Assembly: GCF_044466355.1 (NCBI RefSeq)
Contig: NZ_JBITMQ010000012.1
Location: 248,001-312,000, forward strand
Origin: Actinophytocola sp044466355
GTDB lineage: Bacteria > Actinomycetota > Actinomycetes > Mycobacteriales > Pseudonocardiaceae
DNA length: 64,000 bases
Direction: 5' to 3'
In this document: one piece after another, positions 44,895 through 54,256 of the stretch
Layout: every line of letters begins with the position of its first letter
Numbering within the stretch: the stretch's first letter is position 1
Translations under genes and position numbers: made by a program
Notes under the pieces: generated by a model
Databases searched by the model: none
The model's input: the letters and a program-made list of their open reading frames with translations, nothing else
What the model was told of the DNA's origin: nothing

Positions 44895-46193
44895 ATGATG
44901 AGCCCTCGTTCGTTCGGCGCAGGCGGCGTCTCCGCCATCAACGTCGGACGGCGCACGCTGTTGAAGGGGATGCTCGGCGCGGGTGCGCTCGCAGGTCTCG
45001 CCGCGTGCGGCGGCGGCAACGGTGGGGGTGGCGGCGGCGGTGACGTCACGCTCGGCTCGAACTGGTCCGACGAGGTGCCCAAGAAGGCCATCGCGGACGT
45101 GATGAAGGGCTTCTCCGGGAACGTCAAGGTCAACACGATCGACCACAACTCGTTCCAGGAGAACATCAACAACTACCTGCAGGGCGGCCCGGACGACGTG
45201 TTCGGCTGGTTCGCCGGCTACCGCATGCAGTTCTTCGCCGAGCAGGGCCTGGTCGGCGACATCAGCGACGTGTGGGCCGAGATCGGCGGCGGCTTCTCCG
45301 ACGCGATGAAGCAGCAGTCCACCGGCTCGGACGGCAAGCAGTACTTCGTGCCGCTCTACTACTACCCGTGGGCGGTCTTCTACCGGAAGAGCGTCTTCGC
45401 CGAGAAGGGTTACGAGGCCCCGAAGACCATGGACGACTTCGTCGCCCTGGCCACGAAGATGAAGTCCGACGGCCTCAACCCGATCGCGTTCGGCGACTCC
45501 GACGGCTGGCCCGCGATGGGCACGTTCGACTACCTCAACCTGCGCATCAACGGCTACGACTTCCACAAGGAACTGATGGCGGGCGAGAAGTCGTGGGAGT
45601 CGAACGAGGTCAAGGCCGTCTTCGACGCGTGGCGGGAGATCCTCCCGTTCCACCAGCCCGACGCGCTCGGCCGCACCTGGCAGGAGGCGGCGCAGTCGCT
45701 GCTGAACAAGGAGTCCGGGATGTACACCCTGGGCATGTTCGTCGGCCAGCAGTTCCCCGAGGGCCCGGACCGCGACGACCTGGACTTCTTCCCGTTCCCC
45801 GAGATCGACCCGGCGGTCGGCTCGGACGTGGTCGAGGCGCCGATCGACGGCTTCATGATGGCCGCCCGCCCGCGCAACGAGGACGGCGCGCGGGACCTGC
45901 TCAAGTACCTGGGCACGGCCAAGGCCGAGGACACCTACCTCAAGTCCGACCCCAACAACATCGGCGCGCACAACGACGCCGACAAGAGCGGCTACAACGC
46001 GCTGCAGAAGAAGGGTGAGGAGCTGGTCAGCGGCGCCAAGTCGATCTCGCAGTTCCTCGACCGCGACACCCGGCCCGACTTCGCGTCGACCGTGATGATC
46101 CCGTCGCTGCAGGAGTTCATCAAGAACCCGAATGACGTGGCCGGCCTGACGAAGAACATCGAGAGCCAGAAGAAGTCGATCTTCGGTGGCTGA
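44895..46193 (+). CDS. Sugar ABC transporter substrate-binding lipoprotein, twin-arginine-like signal
   Basis: 432 residues. RRTLLKGMLGAGALAG resembles a Tat signal and ends in lipobox LAAC followed by Gly-rich sequence. Family-1 sugar-binding protein with aromatic-rich pocket segments (FGWFAGYRMQFF, YYYPWAVFYRKSVF). ATG 44895 has GAGGAGG 7 nt upstream. With GH36 at the end of the operon, an alpha-galactoside such as melibiose or raffinose is the likely ligand. Confidence 0.9.
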   Translation: MMSPRSFGAGGVSAINVGRRTLLKGMLGAGALAGLAACGGGNGGGGGGGDVTLGSNWSDEVPKKAIADVMKGFSGNVKVNTIDHNSFQENINNYLQGGPDDVFGWFAGYRMQFFAEQGLVGDISDVWAEIGGGFSDAMKQQSTGSDGKQYFVPLYYYPWAVFYRKSVFAEKGYEAPKTMDDFVALATKMKSDGLNPIAFGDSDGWPAMGTFDYLNLRINGYDFHKELMAGEKSWESNEVKAVFDAWREILPFHQPDALGRTWQEAAQSLLNKESGMYTLGMFVGQQFPEGPDRDDLDFFPFPEIDPAVGSDVVEAPIDGFMMAARPRNEDGARDLLKYLGTAKAEDTYLKSDPNNIGAHNDADKSGYNALQKKGEELVSGAKSISQFLDRDTRPDFASTVMIPSLQEFIKNPNDVAGLTKNIESQKKSIFGG

Positions 46194-47121
46194 CCTGATG
46201 ACCCGGCCGGAGCGCACGGCGCGGAAAGCCCGTGCGCCCCGGTCGAAGCACGCGCGCACCCTGTCCACGATGGACAAGTTGACCGTCGTGCTGATGGTCG
46301 CGGTGCCCGCGGTCATCGTGACCGGTTTGGTGTGGTTCCCCGCGATCTCGACGATCGTGCTGTCGTTCACCGACTGGAACGGCATCGGGAACGTCAGCGA
46401 CATGAACTTCGTCGGCTGGCAGAACTACACCGACGTCACGTCGAACTACCCGCCGTTCGGCCCGGCCATGGAACACAACCTGATCTGGCTGGTCGTGTTC
46501 TTCTTCGGGCCCACACTGCTCGGCATCTTCCTGGCGGTGCTGCTCGACCGCGAGATCCGCGGTTCCCGGATCTACCAGAGCGTCTTCTTCCTGCCGGTCG
46601 TGCTGTCGCTCGCGCTGATCGGCTTCATCTGGCAGCTCATCTACTCCCGCGACCAGGGCCTGCTCAACGCCGTGTTCGGCGGCCAGACCGACTGGTTCGG
46701 CGACCCGGACATCAACCTGTGGGCCGTGCTCGTCGCCGCGGGCTGGCGGCACACCGGGTACATCATGCTGCTCTACCTGGCGGGCCTGAAGGCCGTCGAC
46801 CCGGCGCTGCGCGAGGCCGCCGCCGTCGACGGCGCGGGCGAGGTGCGCACGTTCTTCAAGGTCATCTGGCCGGTGATGCGGCCGGTGAACATCGTGGTCC
46901 TGGTGATCACGGTGATCGAGTCGCTGCGTGCGTTCGACATCGTCTGGGTGATCAACAAGGGCCGCAACGGGCTCGAGCTGATCTCCACACTGGTCACGCA
47001 GAACGTGATCGGTGAGGCGAGCCGCGTCGGCTTCGGGTCCGCGCTCGCCACCATCATGATCGCGATCTCGACGGTGTTCATCGTGATCTACCTGATCCAG
47101 GTCATGCGGGAGCAGCGATGA
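46186..47121 (+). CDS. Sugar ABC transporter permease (MalF-like, CUT1)
   Basis: 311 residues, basic N-terminus, six helices, coupling loop EAAAVDGAGEVRTFFKVIWP. GTG 46186 overlaps the binding-protein gene by 8 nt; ATG 46198 is an alternative. No ATPase gene is in the operon; CUT1 systems of actinobacteria usually share the MsiK ATPase encoded elsewhere. Confidence 0.92.
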   Translation: MADLMTRPERTARKARAPRSKHARTLSTMDKLTVVLMVAVPAVIVTGLVWFPAISTIVLSFTDWNGIGNVSDMNFVGWQNYTDVTSNYPPFGPAMEHNLIWLVVFFFGPTLLGIFLAVLLDREIRGSRIYQSVFFLPVVLSLALIGFIWQLIYSRDQGLLNAVFGGQTDWFGDPDINLWAVLVAAGWRHTGYIMLLYLAGLKAVDPALREAAAVDGAGEVRTFFKVIWPVMRPVNIVVLVITVIESLRAFDIVWVINKGRNGLELISTLVTQNVIGEASRVGFGSALATIMIAISTVFIVIYLIQVMREQR

Positions 47122-47999
47122 CCACAACGTCTCAGGCAGTCGGCAGGCGCAGGCGGCCCGCACGGGTCGTGCTGACCGTGTTCCTGACCGTGATGGCGGT
47201 CGGGTGGCTCTTCCCGGTCGCGTGGGCGGTCTACAACTCGTTGCGGGACTACGACTTCACGTCCACGCACGGGTACTTCTCGTTCGGCGGCTTCACCATC
47301 GACAACTACGTCAACGCCTGGACGCGCGGCAACTTCGGGCAGACGTTCTGGAACTCGGTGATCATCACCGTGCCGTCGGTGGTCATCACGCTGCTGCTCG
47401 CGTCGTCGGCCGCGTACGTGCTCGCGCGCTACAGCTTCAAGTTCAACCTGGCGCTGCTCGCCCTGTTCACGGCGGCGAACCTGTTGCCGCAGCAGGCGTT
47501 GCTGGTGCCGCTGTTCCGGATGTTCCTCAACATCGAGGTGCCGTTCTGGTTCAGCGACTCCGGTTCGCTCTACGACACGTACTACGCGGTCATCGCGGTG
47601 AACATCGCGTTCCAGACCGGGTTCTGCACGTTCGTGCTCAGCAACTACATGAAGACGATCCCGAAGGAGATGACGGAGGCCGCGCTCGTCGACGGCGCCG
47701 GTGTGTTCCGCCAGTTCTGGCAGGTCGTGCTGCCGCTGTGCCGCCCGGCGCTCGCGGCGTTGGCGACGCTGCAGATCACGTGGGTCTACAACGACTTCTT
47801 CTGGGCCGTCGCGTTCATGCGGACCGGCGACAAGTTCCCGGTGACGTCGTCGCTGCAGAACCTGCGTGGCCAGTTCTTCACCGACTACAACCTGCTGTCC
47901 GCCGGTTCGGTGATCGTCGCGATCCCCACGCTCGTGATCTTCTTCCTGCTGCAGCGGCACCTGCGAGCCGGTCTCACGCTGGGAGCCACCAAGGGATGA
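47118..47999 (+). CDS. Sugar ABC transporter permease (MalG-like, CUT1)
   Basis: 293 residues, six helices, coupling loop EAALVDGAGVFRQFWQVVLP. ATG 47118 overlaps the first permease (ATGA) and its own stop overlaps the GH36 start. Confidence 0.92.
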   Translation: MTTTSQAVGRRRRPARVVLTVFLTVMAVGWLFPVAWAVYNSLRDYDFTSTHGYFSFGGFTIDNYVNAWTRGNFGQTFWNSVIITVPSVVITLLLASSAAYVLARYSFKFNLALLALFTAANLLPQQALLVPLFRMFLNIEVPFWFSDSGSLYDTYYAVIAVNIAFQTGFCTFVLSNYMKTIPKEMTEAALVDGAGVFRQFWQVVLPLCRPALAALATLQITWVYNDFFWAVAFMRTGDKFPVTSSLQNLRGQFFTDYNLLSAGSVIVAIPTLVIFFLLQRHLRAGLTLGATKG

Positions 48000-50071
48000 C
48001 GATCGTCCACCTGCGTGCCGACACCGTCAGCGTGGTGATCGACGCGCGTGACCTGCCGTCGGTCGTCCACTGGGGCGCGCCGCTCGGCGACCTGACCGAC
48101 GACGAGCTGCGCGGGCTGGCGGACGGGGCCGTCTCGCCGATCCCGAACAACGCGCCGGACGTGCCCATCCCGATCGGGTTGCTGCCGTCGGCCCGGCAGG
48201 GCTATCCGGGGCGGCCCGGGTTGCGGGGACACCGTTCCGGCGGTGGCTGGCTGCCGTCGCTCGCCCGGACGTCGGTGGCGCGGTCGGCGTCGGAGGCCGT
48301 GTTCGACCTCGAAGGCGGCGGGCTGAGCGTCCGGTCCACGGTGGAGCTGGCGCCGTCGGGAGTCCTGCGTGTCCGGCACGAACTGCGCAACGACGGGTCC
48401 CGCGCGTACACACTGGAAGGCGTGGAGAGCGCTCTCCCGGTGCCCGAGCAGGCGACCGAGCTGCTGGACTTCCACGGCCGGTGGATCCGCGAGAAGCACC
48501 CGCAGCGGCGGGGTTTCGACCTCGGCTCGTGGGTTCGGGAGAGCCGCCGCGGCCGCACCGGCCACGACGCCACCCCCGCGATCCTGGCAGGCACCAGCGG
48601 TTTCGGGTTCCGCACCGGCGAGGTGTGGGCCGTGCACGTCGCGTGGAGCGGCAACCACGTCACCTACGCCGAACGCGTCCACGAGGGACGTGGCGTGCTG
48701 GGTGGCGGTGAGCTGCTCGGCAGCGGCGAGGTGGTGCTCGCGCCGGGGGAGACCTACACGTCGCCGTGGCTGTACGCGGCCTACTCCGCCGCCGGGATCG
48801 ACGGCGTCACCGCCGCGTTCCACCGGTGGCTGCGGGCGCGGCCGTCGCACCCCGTGCGGGCGCGGCCGGTCGTGCTGAACACGTGGGAGGCCGTCTACTT
48901 CGACCACGACCTGACACGCCTCAAGGGCCTCGCCGACGTGGCCGCACGCATCGGCGTGGAACGGTTCGTCCTGGACGACGGCTGGTTCCGGCACCGCAGG
49001 GACGACACCGCGGGCCTCGGCGACTGGTACGTCGACGAAGGGGTGTGGCCCGACGGGCTGTCACCGCTGATCGACCACGTCACCGGGCTGGGCATGGAGT
49101 TCGGCATCTGGGTCGAACCGGAGATGGTCAACCCGGACTCCGACCTGTGCCGCGCGCACCCCGACTGGGTGCTGGCCCCCGGTGACGGCACGCTCCCGCC
49201 GACCTCCCGCCACCAACAGGTGCTCGACCTCGCGAACCCCGAGGCGTACGCGTACATCCTGGCGCGGCTCGACGAACTGTTGCGGGACAACGACGTGCGG
49301 TTCCTCAAGTGGGACCACAACCGCGACCTCATCGGCGTCAGGACACACGCGCAAACGCTCGCCACATACCGGTTGCTGGACGAACTGCGCACCCGGCACC
49401 CCGGCGTGGAGATCGAGAGCTGTTCCAGCGGCGGCGGCCGGACCGACCTGGAGATCCTGGCGCGCACCGACCGCGTGTGGGCCAGCGACTGCAACGACGC
49501 GCTCGAACGTCAGACCATCCAGCGCTGGACCGCGTTGCTGCTGCCGCTGGAACTGATCGGCGCGCACGTCGGCCCGCCGCACTCGCACACCACGGGCCGC
49601 ACGCAGGACCTGTCGTTCCGGGCGGCGACGGCGTTGTTCGGGCACTTCGGCATCGAGTGGGACATCGCGTCGGCGTCCGCCGGTGAGCAGCAGGGGCTGG
49701 CCGACGCGATCGCGTTCTACAAGTCGGTGCGCGGGCTGCTGCACAGCGGCACGCTGGTGCGTGGCGACGTCGCCGACCCGTCGGCGACGCTGACCGGCGT
49801 CGTGTCCGGCACCGAGGCGGTGTTCGGCTACGCACAGCTCACGTCGTCGGCACGGACCGTGCCGCCGGCCGTACGGCTGCCGGGGCTCGACCCCGCGCGC
49901 CGGTACGAGGTGACGCCCGTGACGCCCGGCGGCGCACCCCGCACGCAGCAGGTTCCGGTGCCGGAGAACGCTCCGCGCGTCGTGCCGGGGCGGGTGCTCA
50001 CCGAGGTCGGGCTCCGGCCGCCGGTGCTGATGCCGGAACAGGCGTGGCTCCTCCACGTGAAGGCGGTGTAG
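47996..50071 (+). CDS. GH36 alpha-galactosidase
   Basis: 691 residues, no signal peptide, so it acts on imported sugar. N-terminal beta-sandwich, then the barrel with VLDDGWF, GIWVEPEMVN, nucleophile Asp440 in FLKWDHNRD, ESCSSGGGRTDLE and acid/base Asp498 in WASDCND. Retaining hydrolysis of alpha-galactosides. ATG 47996 overlaps the permease stop. GH36 also includes alpha-N-acetylgalactosaminidases, which the DasR-like site upstream leaves open. It carries a GGAGAGCGCTCTCC palindrome at 48424-48437. Confidence 0.93.
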   Translation: MTIVHLRADTVSVVIDARDLPSVVHWGAPLGDLTDDELRGLADGAVSPIPNNAPDVPIPIGLLPSARQGYPGRPGLRGHRSGGGWLPSLARTSVARSASEAVFDLEGGGLSVRSTVELAPSGVLRVRHELRNDGSRAYTLEGVESALPVPEQATELLDFHGRWIREKHPQRRGFDLGSWVRESRRGRTGHDATPAILAGTSGFGFRTGEVWAVHVAWSGNHVTYAERVHEGRGVLGGGELLGSGEVVLAPGETYTSPWLYAAYSAAGIDGVTAAFHRWLRARPSHPVRARPVVLNTWEAVYFDHDLTRLKGLADVAARIGVERFVLDDGWFRHRRDDTAGLGDWYVDEGVWPDGLSPLIDHVTGLGMEFGIWVEPEMVNPDSDLCRAHPDWVLAPGDGTLPPTSRHQQVLDLANPEAYAYILARLDELLRDNDVRFLKWDHNRDLIGVRTHAQTLATYRLLDELRTRHPGVEIESCSSGGGRTDLEILARTDRVWASDCNDALERQTIQRWTALLLPLELIGAHVGPPHSHTTGRTQDLSFRAATALFGHFGIEWDIASASAGEQQGLADAIAFYKSVRGLLHSGTLVRGDVADPSATLTGVVSGTEAVFGYAQLTSSARTVPPAVRLPGLDPARRYEVTPVTPGGAPRTQQVPVPENAPRVVPGRVLTEVGLRPPVLMPEQAWLLHVKAV
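48424..48437. repeat. Third GGAGAGCGCTCTCC palindrome, inside the GH36 gene
   Basis: Same 14-bp palindrome as in the BTAD gene but in another reading context (encodes ESAL), so protein sequence does not explain the recurrence. Confidence 0.6.
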
Positions 50072-50105
50072 CTCGGCCAGACGGACGCCCATAGGATCGT
50101 CCGCT

Positions 50106-51827
50106 GTGCGTAGTGACGACGTCATCGCCGATCGTTACCGGCTCGTCGAGCTGATCGGGCACGGTGGCATGGGCATCGTCTGGCTGGCCGAGGACCTGGT
50201 CGAACACCGCCAGGTTGCGCTGAAGCGGCCGCACGGCGGTGGCAGCATCCGCGCCGACCTCGAACGGGAGGCCGAGATCGCGCGCCGCGTCGAGCACCCC
50301 GGCGCGATCGAGGTGTTCGAGGTCGCCGGTGAGGGCGACGACTGCTGGCTCGTCATGGAGTACTTCCCGTCCCGCAGCCTCGCCGCGGTGGGCACGCTCG
50401 ACCCCGGCGAGGTCGCGGACATCGGCGCGCAGGTCGCGGCCACGCTCGCCGCCGCGCACGCCGCCGACGTGGTGCACCGGGACGTCACGCCGGGCAACGT
50501 GCTGGTCGGCGCCGGCGGCGCGGTGAAGGTGACCGACTTCGGCATCTCCGCGTGGCGGGCGGCGACGATCACCGGTTCCGGCAAGATCTCCGGCACCGCG
50601 GCGTTCGTGTCACCCGAGGTCGCCGACGGCGTGGGCGCCAAGGCGCCGTCGGACGTCTTCTCCCTGGGTGCCACGCTGTTCAACGCGGTCGAGGGCACCC
50701 CGCCGTTCGGTTCCGGCGACCCCGACGTGATCCTCACCCGCATCCGCGCGAACCGCCGCGAGCCGATGACGAAGGCGGGCCCGCTGGCCCCGGTGCTGGA
50801 CGCGATGCTGACGCGGGAACGCGCCGCCCGCCCGACCGCCGAGCAGGCGAAGGAGATGCTCGACCTGGTCGTGGCGGACCGTCCGGTGCCCGCGTGGCGG
50901 CCACCGGTCACCGAAGGGCGCCGTCCGGTGCTGATGGCGGGCGTCGCGGTCGCGGTCGTGACGTTGCTGGCGCTGGCGTTGCTGCGCCCGTGGGACGGCG
51001 ACGGACAGGGGCCCGCGCAGACCGTACTGGGCGACCCGCACACGGCCGACCCGTGCGCGCTCATGTCGGTGGAGTCGCTGGCCAGGTTCGGTGACGCGGC
51101 TCTGGACGCCGACTACGGCGGCTTCAACCGCTGCGACGTGGTGGTGGACCTGGGCGGGCACGACGCCGACGTGCGGGTCGAGCTGAGCAGCGGCGACGGC
51201 GGCGGCGCCGAGGTCGAACGCGGCCCGGCGGAACGTGACGACGACAGCTGCGACGTCGACTTCACCCTCACCGACGGCAACCTCGTGGAGATCGTCGCGA
51301 AGGCCGACGAGGGCGCCGACGCGAACCTCTGCGCCATGGCGACCGCCGCCGCCGACGAGGCCGAGTCGGTGCTGCGGGTCAACGACGAGATCCCGCGTCG
51401 CCCGGCGGCGGTGGCGGGCTCCCTGCTCGACGTCGACGCGTGCATGCTGCTCACCCCGGCCGACCTGCGCGAGCTGCCGGGCTTCGCGAACACCGAGCCG
51501 GTCGGCGGGTTCGGCAACTGGGACTGCCGCTGGCCCAGCGTCGACGGCGCCGCCGCGGCCCGCGTCATCTTCGACAAGGGCAGCGCGACGAGCTTCCGCG
51601 ACGGCGTCCGCGCCACCCGGTCCGGGCGCGCCGTGTACCTGAAGGAAGAGGACTTCGGCGAGGGCACCTGCCAGGTGGACATCGTGAACCGCGAGTACCA
51701 CGACAACGACGGTGACCTGCTCGCGGAGGTCGCGATGGTGGTCGTCGAGGGCGATCCGGACATCCCGGAACTGTGCCGGATGGCGACCGCCCTGGCGGGC
51801 CCGGTCGCCTCCCGCCTGCCGCGATAA
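50106..51827 (+). CDS. Membrane Ser/Thr protein kinase with duplicated extracytoplasmic Cys domain
   Basis: 573 residues. Kinase domain about 11-265: Gly loop GHGGMG, Lys40 (VALK), catalytic loop HRDVTPGN (124-131) and DFG (TDFGIS). The usual Lys after HRD is Thr128. One TM about 275-295, then two similar extracellular modules, each starting with a Cys (DPCALMSVESL; DACMLLTPADL) and containing further Cys, like DUF3558-type domains. It probably senses an outside signal and phosphorylates cytosolic Ser/Thr. GTG 50106; 7 nt before the GNAT gene. Confidence 0.9.
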   Translation: MRSDDVIADRYRLVELIGHGGMGIVWLAEDLVEHRQVALKRPHGGGSIRADLEREAEIARRVEHPGAIEVFEVAGEGDDCWLVMEYFPSRSLAAVGTLDPGEVADIGAQVAATLAAAHAADVVHRDVTPGNVLVGAGGAVKVTDFGISAWRAATITGSGKISGTAAFVSPEVADGVGAKAPSDVFSLGATLFNAVEGTPPFGSGDPDVILTRIRANRREPMTKAGPLAPVLDAMLTRERAARPTAEQAKEMLDLVVADRPVPAWRPPVTEGRRPVLMAGVAVAVVTLLALALLRPWDGDGQGPAQTVLGDPHTADPCALMSVESLARFGDAALDADYGGFNRCDVVVDLGGHDADVRVELSSGDGGGAEVERGPAERDDDSCDVDFTLTDGNLVEIVAKADEGADANLCAMATAAADEAESVLRVNDEIPRRPAAVAGSLLDVDACMLLTPADLRELPGFANTEPVGGFGNWDCRWPSVDGAAAARVIFDKGSATSFRDGVRATRSGRAVYLKEEDFGEGTCQVDIVNREYHDNDGDLLAEVAMVVVEGDPDIPELCRMATALAGPVASRLPR

Positions 51828-51834
51828 TGACCGG

Positions 51835-52422
51835 GTGAGCGCGAAGATCAGGACGTACCGGCCGGGCGAGGAGCAGGTGCTGTACGACATCTGCCTGCTG
51901 ACGGGCGACAGCGGCGCGGACGCGACCGCGTTGTACGAGGACCCGCGCCTGCTCGGCGAGGTGTACGTGGGCCCGTACCTGCGTTTCCCGGCGGCGCTGG
52001 CCCTGGTCGGCGACGAGTCCGGGGTCGCGGGGTACGTACTGGGCGTCCCGGACACGTTGGCGTTCGAACAGTGGTGTGACCGGGAGTGGTGGCCGGACCT
52101 GCGGGACCGCTACCCGCTGGGCACGTTCCCCGACGGCTCTCCGGACGACCGCATCGTCCGCCTGATCCACAAGCCGCCGACAGCCAGCCTCGACGTGGTG
52201 GAGCGGTATCCCGCCCACCTGCACATCGACCTCCTGCCCCGGCTGCAGGGACAGGGGGACGGCCGCCGGTTGCTGACGGCGCTGCTGGACGGGCTCGACG
52301 CGCCGGGCGTCCACCTCGGTGTCGGCCTGGCGAACCAGCGGGCGATCGGGTTCTACCGCCGCATGGGTTTCACCGAGGTGCACGCGTACACGCACTCGCT
52401 CATCATGGCCCGCAGGCTGTGA
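51835..52422 (+). CDS. GNAT-family N-acetyltransferase (OGA-C-like)
   Basis: 195 residues. ICLLTGDSGADAT, YVLGVPD, AHLHIDLLPRLQGQGDGRRLL (acetyl-CoA loop) and GFYRRMGFTEV. This matches the GNAT group that includes the bacterial homologues of the O-GlcNAcase C-terminal domain. GTG 51835, 7 nt after the kinase stop, so cotranscribed. Substrate unknown. Confidence 0.88.
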   Translation: MSAKIRTYRPGEEQVLYDICLLTGDSGADATALYEDPRLLGEVYVGPYLRFPAALALVGDESGVAGYVLGVPDTLAFEQWCDREWWPDLRDRYPLGTFPDGSPDDRIVRLIHKPPTASLDVVERYPAHLHIDLLPRLQGQGDGRRLLTALLDGLDAPGVHLGVGLANQRAIGFYRRMGFTEVHAYTHSLIMARRL

Positions 52423-52446
52423 TGACCAGGCGTCAGCCGCACGTGG

Positions 52447-53310
52447 CTAGATGCCCAGATGTGTTGCCAGACGGTCCGTGTGGGTGTCCGCGTCGCCGAA
52501 GGCCAGGGCGCTCGACATGGCGTGCCGGGTGTAGTGGTGCAGGTCGTGTTCCGCGGTGAAGCCGATCGCGCCGTGGACCTGGTGGCCGAGCGCGCACACG
52601 CGTTCGTACGCCTCGCTCACCCACGACTTCGCCACCGACACCTCGGCCGTCGCGTCCAGGCCCTCTGCCAGTCGCCAGATCGCCTCGTACGCGATGAAGC
52701 GGGCGCCCATCACGTCGATCGCCATGTTCGCGCAGTGGTGCTGCACGGCCTGGAAAGCACCGATCGGCTTGCCGAACTGCTCCCGGTCCTTGGCGTAGGC
52801 GACCGTCATGTCGAGCACCGCCTGCGCGCCGCCGACCATCTCCGCGCACGTGGCCGCCGCACCATAGGACTCGATCAGCGGGGACGGACCGCCCGTTCCG
52901 TTGTGCGTCACCCGGTACGTGGGCGCCAGGCCCACCGCCGTCACCGGGGTGCACTCGGCGTCCGCGATGACGTCCGAGTCCAGCAACTCGGCGGCCTCCG
53001 CTGCCCACGGAACCAGGGCACCCGAGAACGGGACGTACGCGAACACCTCGCCGGCGGCCACGCGAGAACGCAGGGCAGGCACCGCCATGCCGCAGATCAA
53101 CGACGACACGTACGGCACCGTCACCCGGGCACGACCCAGCTCCTCGGCGATCAGACACCCTTCGAGAAACCCGAAGTCGTCGAACGGGAGTGCCTGCCAG
53201 CCGAGGTCGGTGATCTCCTTCCAGATGTCGTCACCGGCCCGGCCCGCCAGGAACTCGCGGGCCGTGTCGGCGACCATGCGCTGGTCCTCGGTGAGCGCGA
53301 GGTCCGCCAT
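52447..53310 (-). CDS. Short acyl-CoA dehydrogenase subunit
   Basis: 287 residues, about 100 fewer than a usual ACAD; the middle beta-domain is reduced. Conserved C-terminal segment YAKDREQFGKPIGAFQAVQH and HQVHGAIGFTAEHDL. No clear catalytic Glu. I infer the smaller half of an unlike-subunit enzyme, as in FadE pairs of steroid degradation, with the full-length ACAD at 55016-56230. ATG 53310 overlaps the VOC stop by 1 nt. Confidence 0.85.
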   Translation of the reverse strand: MADLALTEDQRMVADTAREFLAGRAGDDIWKEITDLGWQALPFDDFGFLEGCLIAEELGRARVTVPYVSSLICGMAVPALRSRVAAGEVFAYVPFSGALVPWAAEAAELLDSDVIADAECTPVTAVGLAPTYRVTHNGTGGPSPLIESYGAAATCAEMVGGAQAVLDMTVAYAKDREQFGKPIGAFQAVQHHCANMAIDVMGARFIAYEAIWRLAEGLDATAEVSVAKSWVSEAYERVCALGHQVHGAIGFTAEHDLHHYTRHAMSSALAFGDADTHTDRLATHLGI

Positions 53311-54245
53311 CAGCGCCTGCCCGGGATCTTGTCCGAGCGGACCCACACCCCGGGCCGCTCCTCCCAGAACAGCTGTACCAGCACCCCACCGGTCTGCTTC
53401 GGGTGAATGAAGGTGTGCTTCCAGTGAGCGCCGTCCGTGAGACCTTCCTCGTCGTCGAAGGTGGGAATCTCATGGTGGCGGCAGGCATCGAGCGCGGTGT
53501 CCCAGTCCGCCACCTGGAACGTGACGTGGTGGGCGGCAGGACCGTTGCGGGACAGGAACTTGTCGATGAACGACTCGTCACCACGGGAAGTGATGACCTC
53601 CAGGCAAATGCTGGACCCCGGCACGTTCAGCACGAGGTCCGCCATGTCCGGGTGCTCGTCGTCGGCGGTACGCCACACCTCGACGACGCCGAGGAGGTCC
53701 TGGTACCACGCCGACAGCTCGTCGCGATCAGGGAACGCCTGGCAGACGTGGTCCAGGTTGACGATGCCGAGCGTCGGACCGTCCACTGGGGACGACGGCA
53801 CCGGCACCGATGCCTCGTCACCCGTCATGGTCAGGGAACCGGGGCCGCGGAGGCGGAACAGCACACCGGGGCCGTGGACGGGCGGGGACAGCGAGGCCTC
53901 CACCCATTTGCCCGGCACGCCATCGGTGATCTTGATGCCGCGTTCGTCCAGTTCGGACACCGCGGCGTCCAGGTCCGGGACCTCGACGCCGATGTGGTGC
54001 AGGCCGGGCCTGCCGCCGTGCTCGTCGAGCCAGCGCTGGATGGGGGAGTTGTCACCCGCGGGCGCGAGCACCTGCCATTCGTGGCCCCACGTGCCGGGCA
54101 CCTCGAGACGGGCACCCTGCACCCCGGCCGACGGGTTGTTCCACTTGTGGGTGGCGCGGAAGCCGAACAGCTTCTCCAGCAACGCGACCTGCGGCTCCAG
54201 CGCCGGAACCGCCTGTGCCACGTGGTCGATCCGGTAAATCTGCAT
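53310..54245 (-). CDS. Tandem VOC (glyoxalase/epimerase-like) protein
   Basis: 311 residues with two VOC modules: YRIDHVAQAVP...LHHIGVEVPD about 1-125, and NLDHVCQAFPD...AHHVTFQVAD about 155-300. Metal-ligand His/Glu positions are visible in both. Resembles methylmalonyl-CoA epimerase-type proteins. In this operon it may epimerise a branched acyl-CoA; extradiol-type cleavage is an alternative. ATG 54245. Confidence 0.82.
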   Translation of the reverse strand: MQIYRIDHVAQAVPALEPQVALLEKLFGFRATHKWNNPSAGVQGARLEVPGTWGHEWQVLAPAGDNSPIQRWLDEHGGRPGLHHIGVEVPDLDAAVSELDERGIKITDGVPGKWVEASLSPPVHGPGVLFRLRGPGSLTMTGDEASVPVPSSPVDGPTLGIVNLDHVCQAFPDRDELSAWYQDLLGVVEVWRTADDEHPDMADLVLNVPGSSICLEVITSRGDESFIDKFLSRNGPAAHHVTFQVADWDTALDACRHHEIPTFDDEEGLTDGAHWKHTFIHPKQTGGVLVQLFWEERPGVWVRSDKIPGRR

Positions 54246-54256
54246 GACGGCTCCTC

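Noticed and set aside
50084..50103. Short CGGACG/CGTCCG stem as a terminator after GH36
   Set aside because: Six-bp arms overlapping the next gene's leader are too weak to call.
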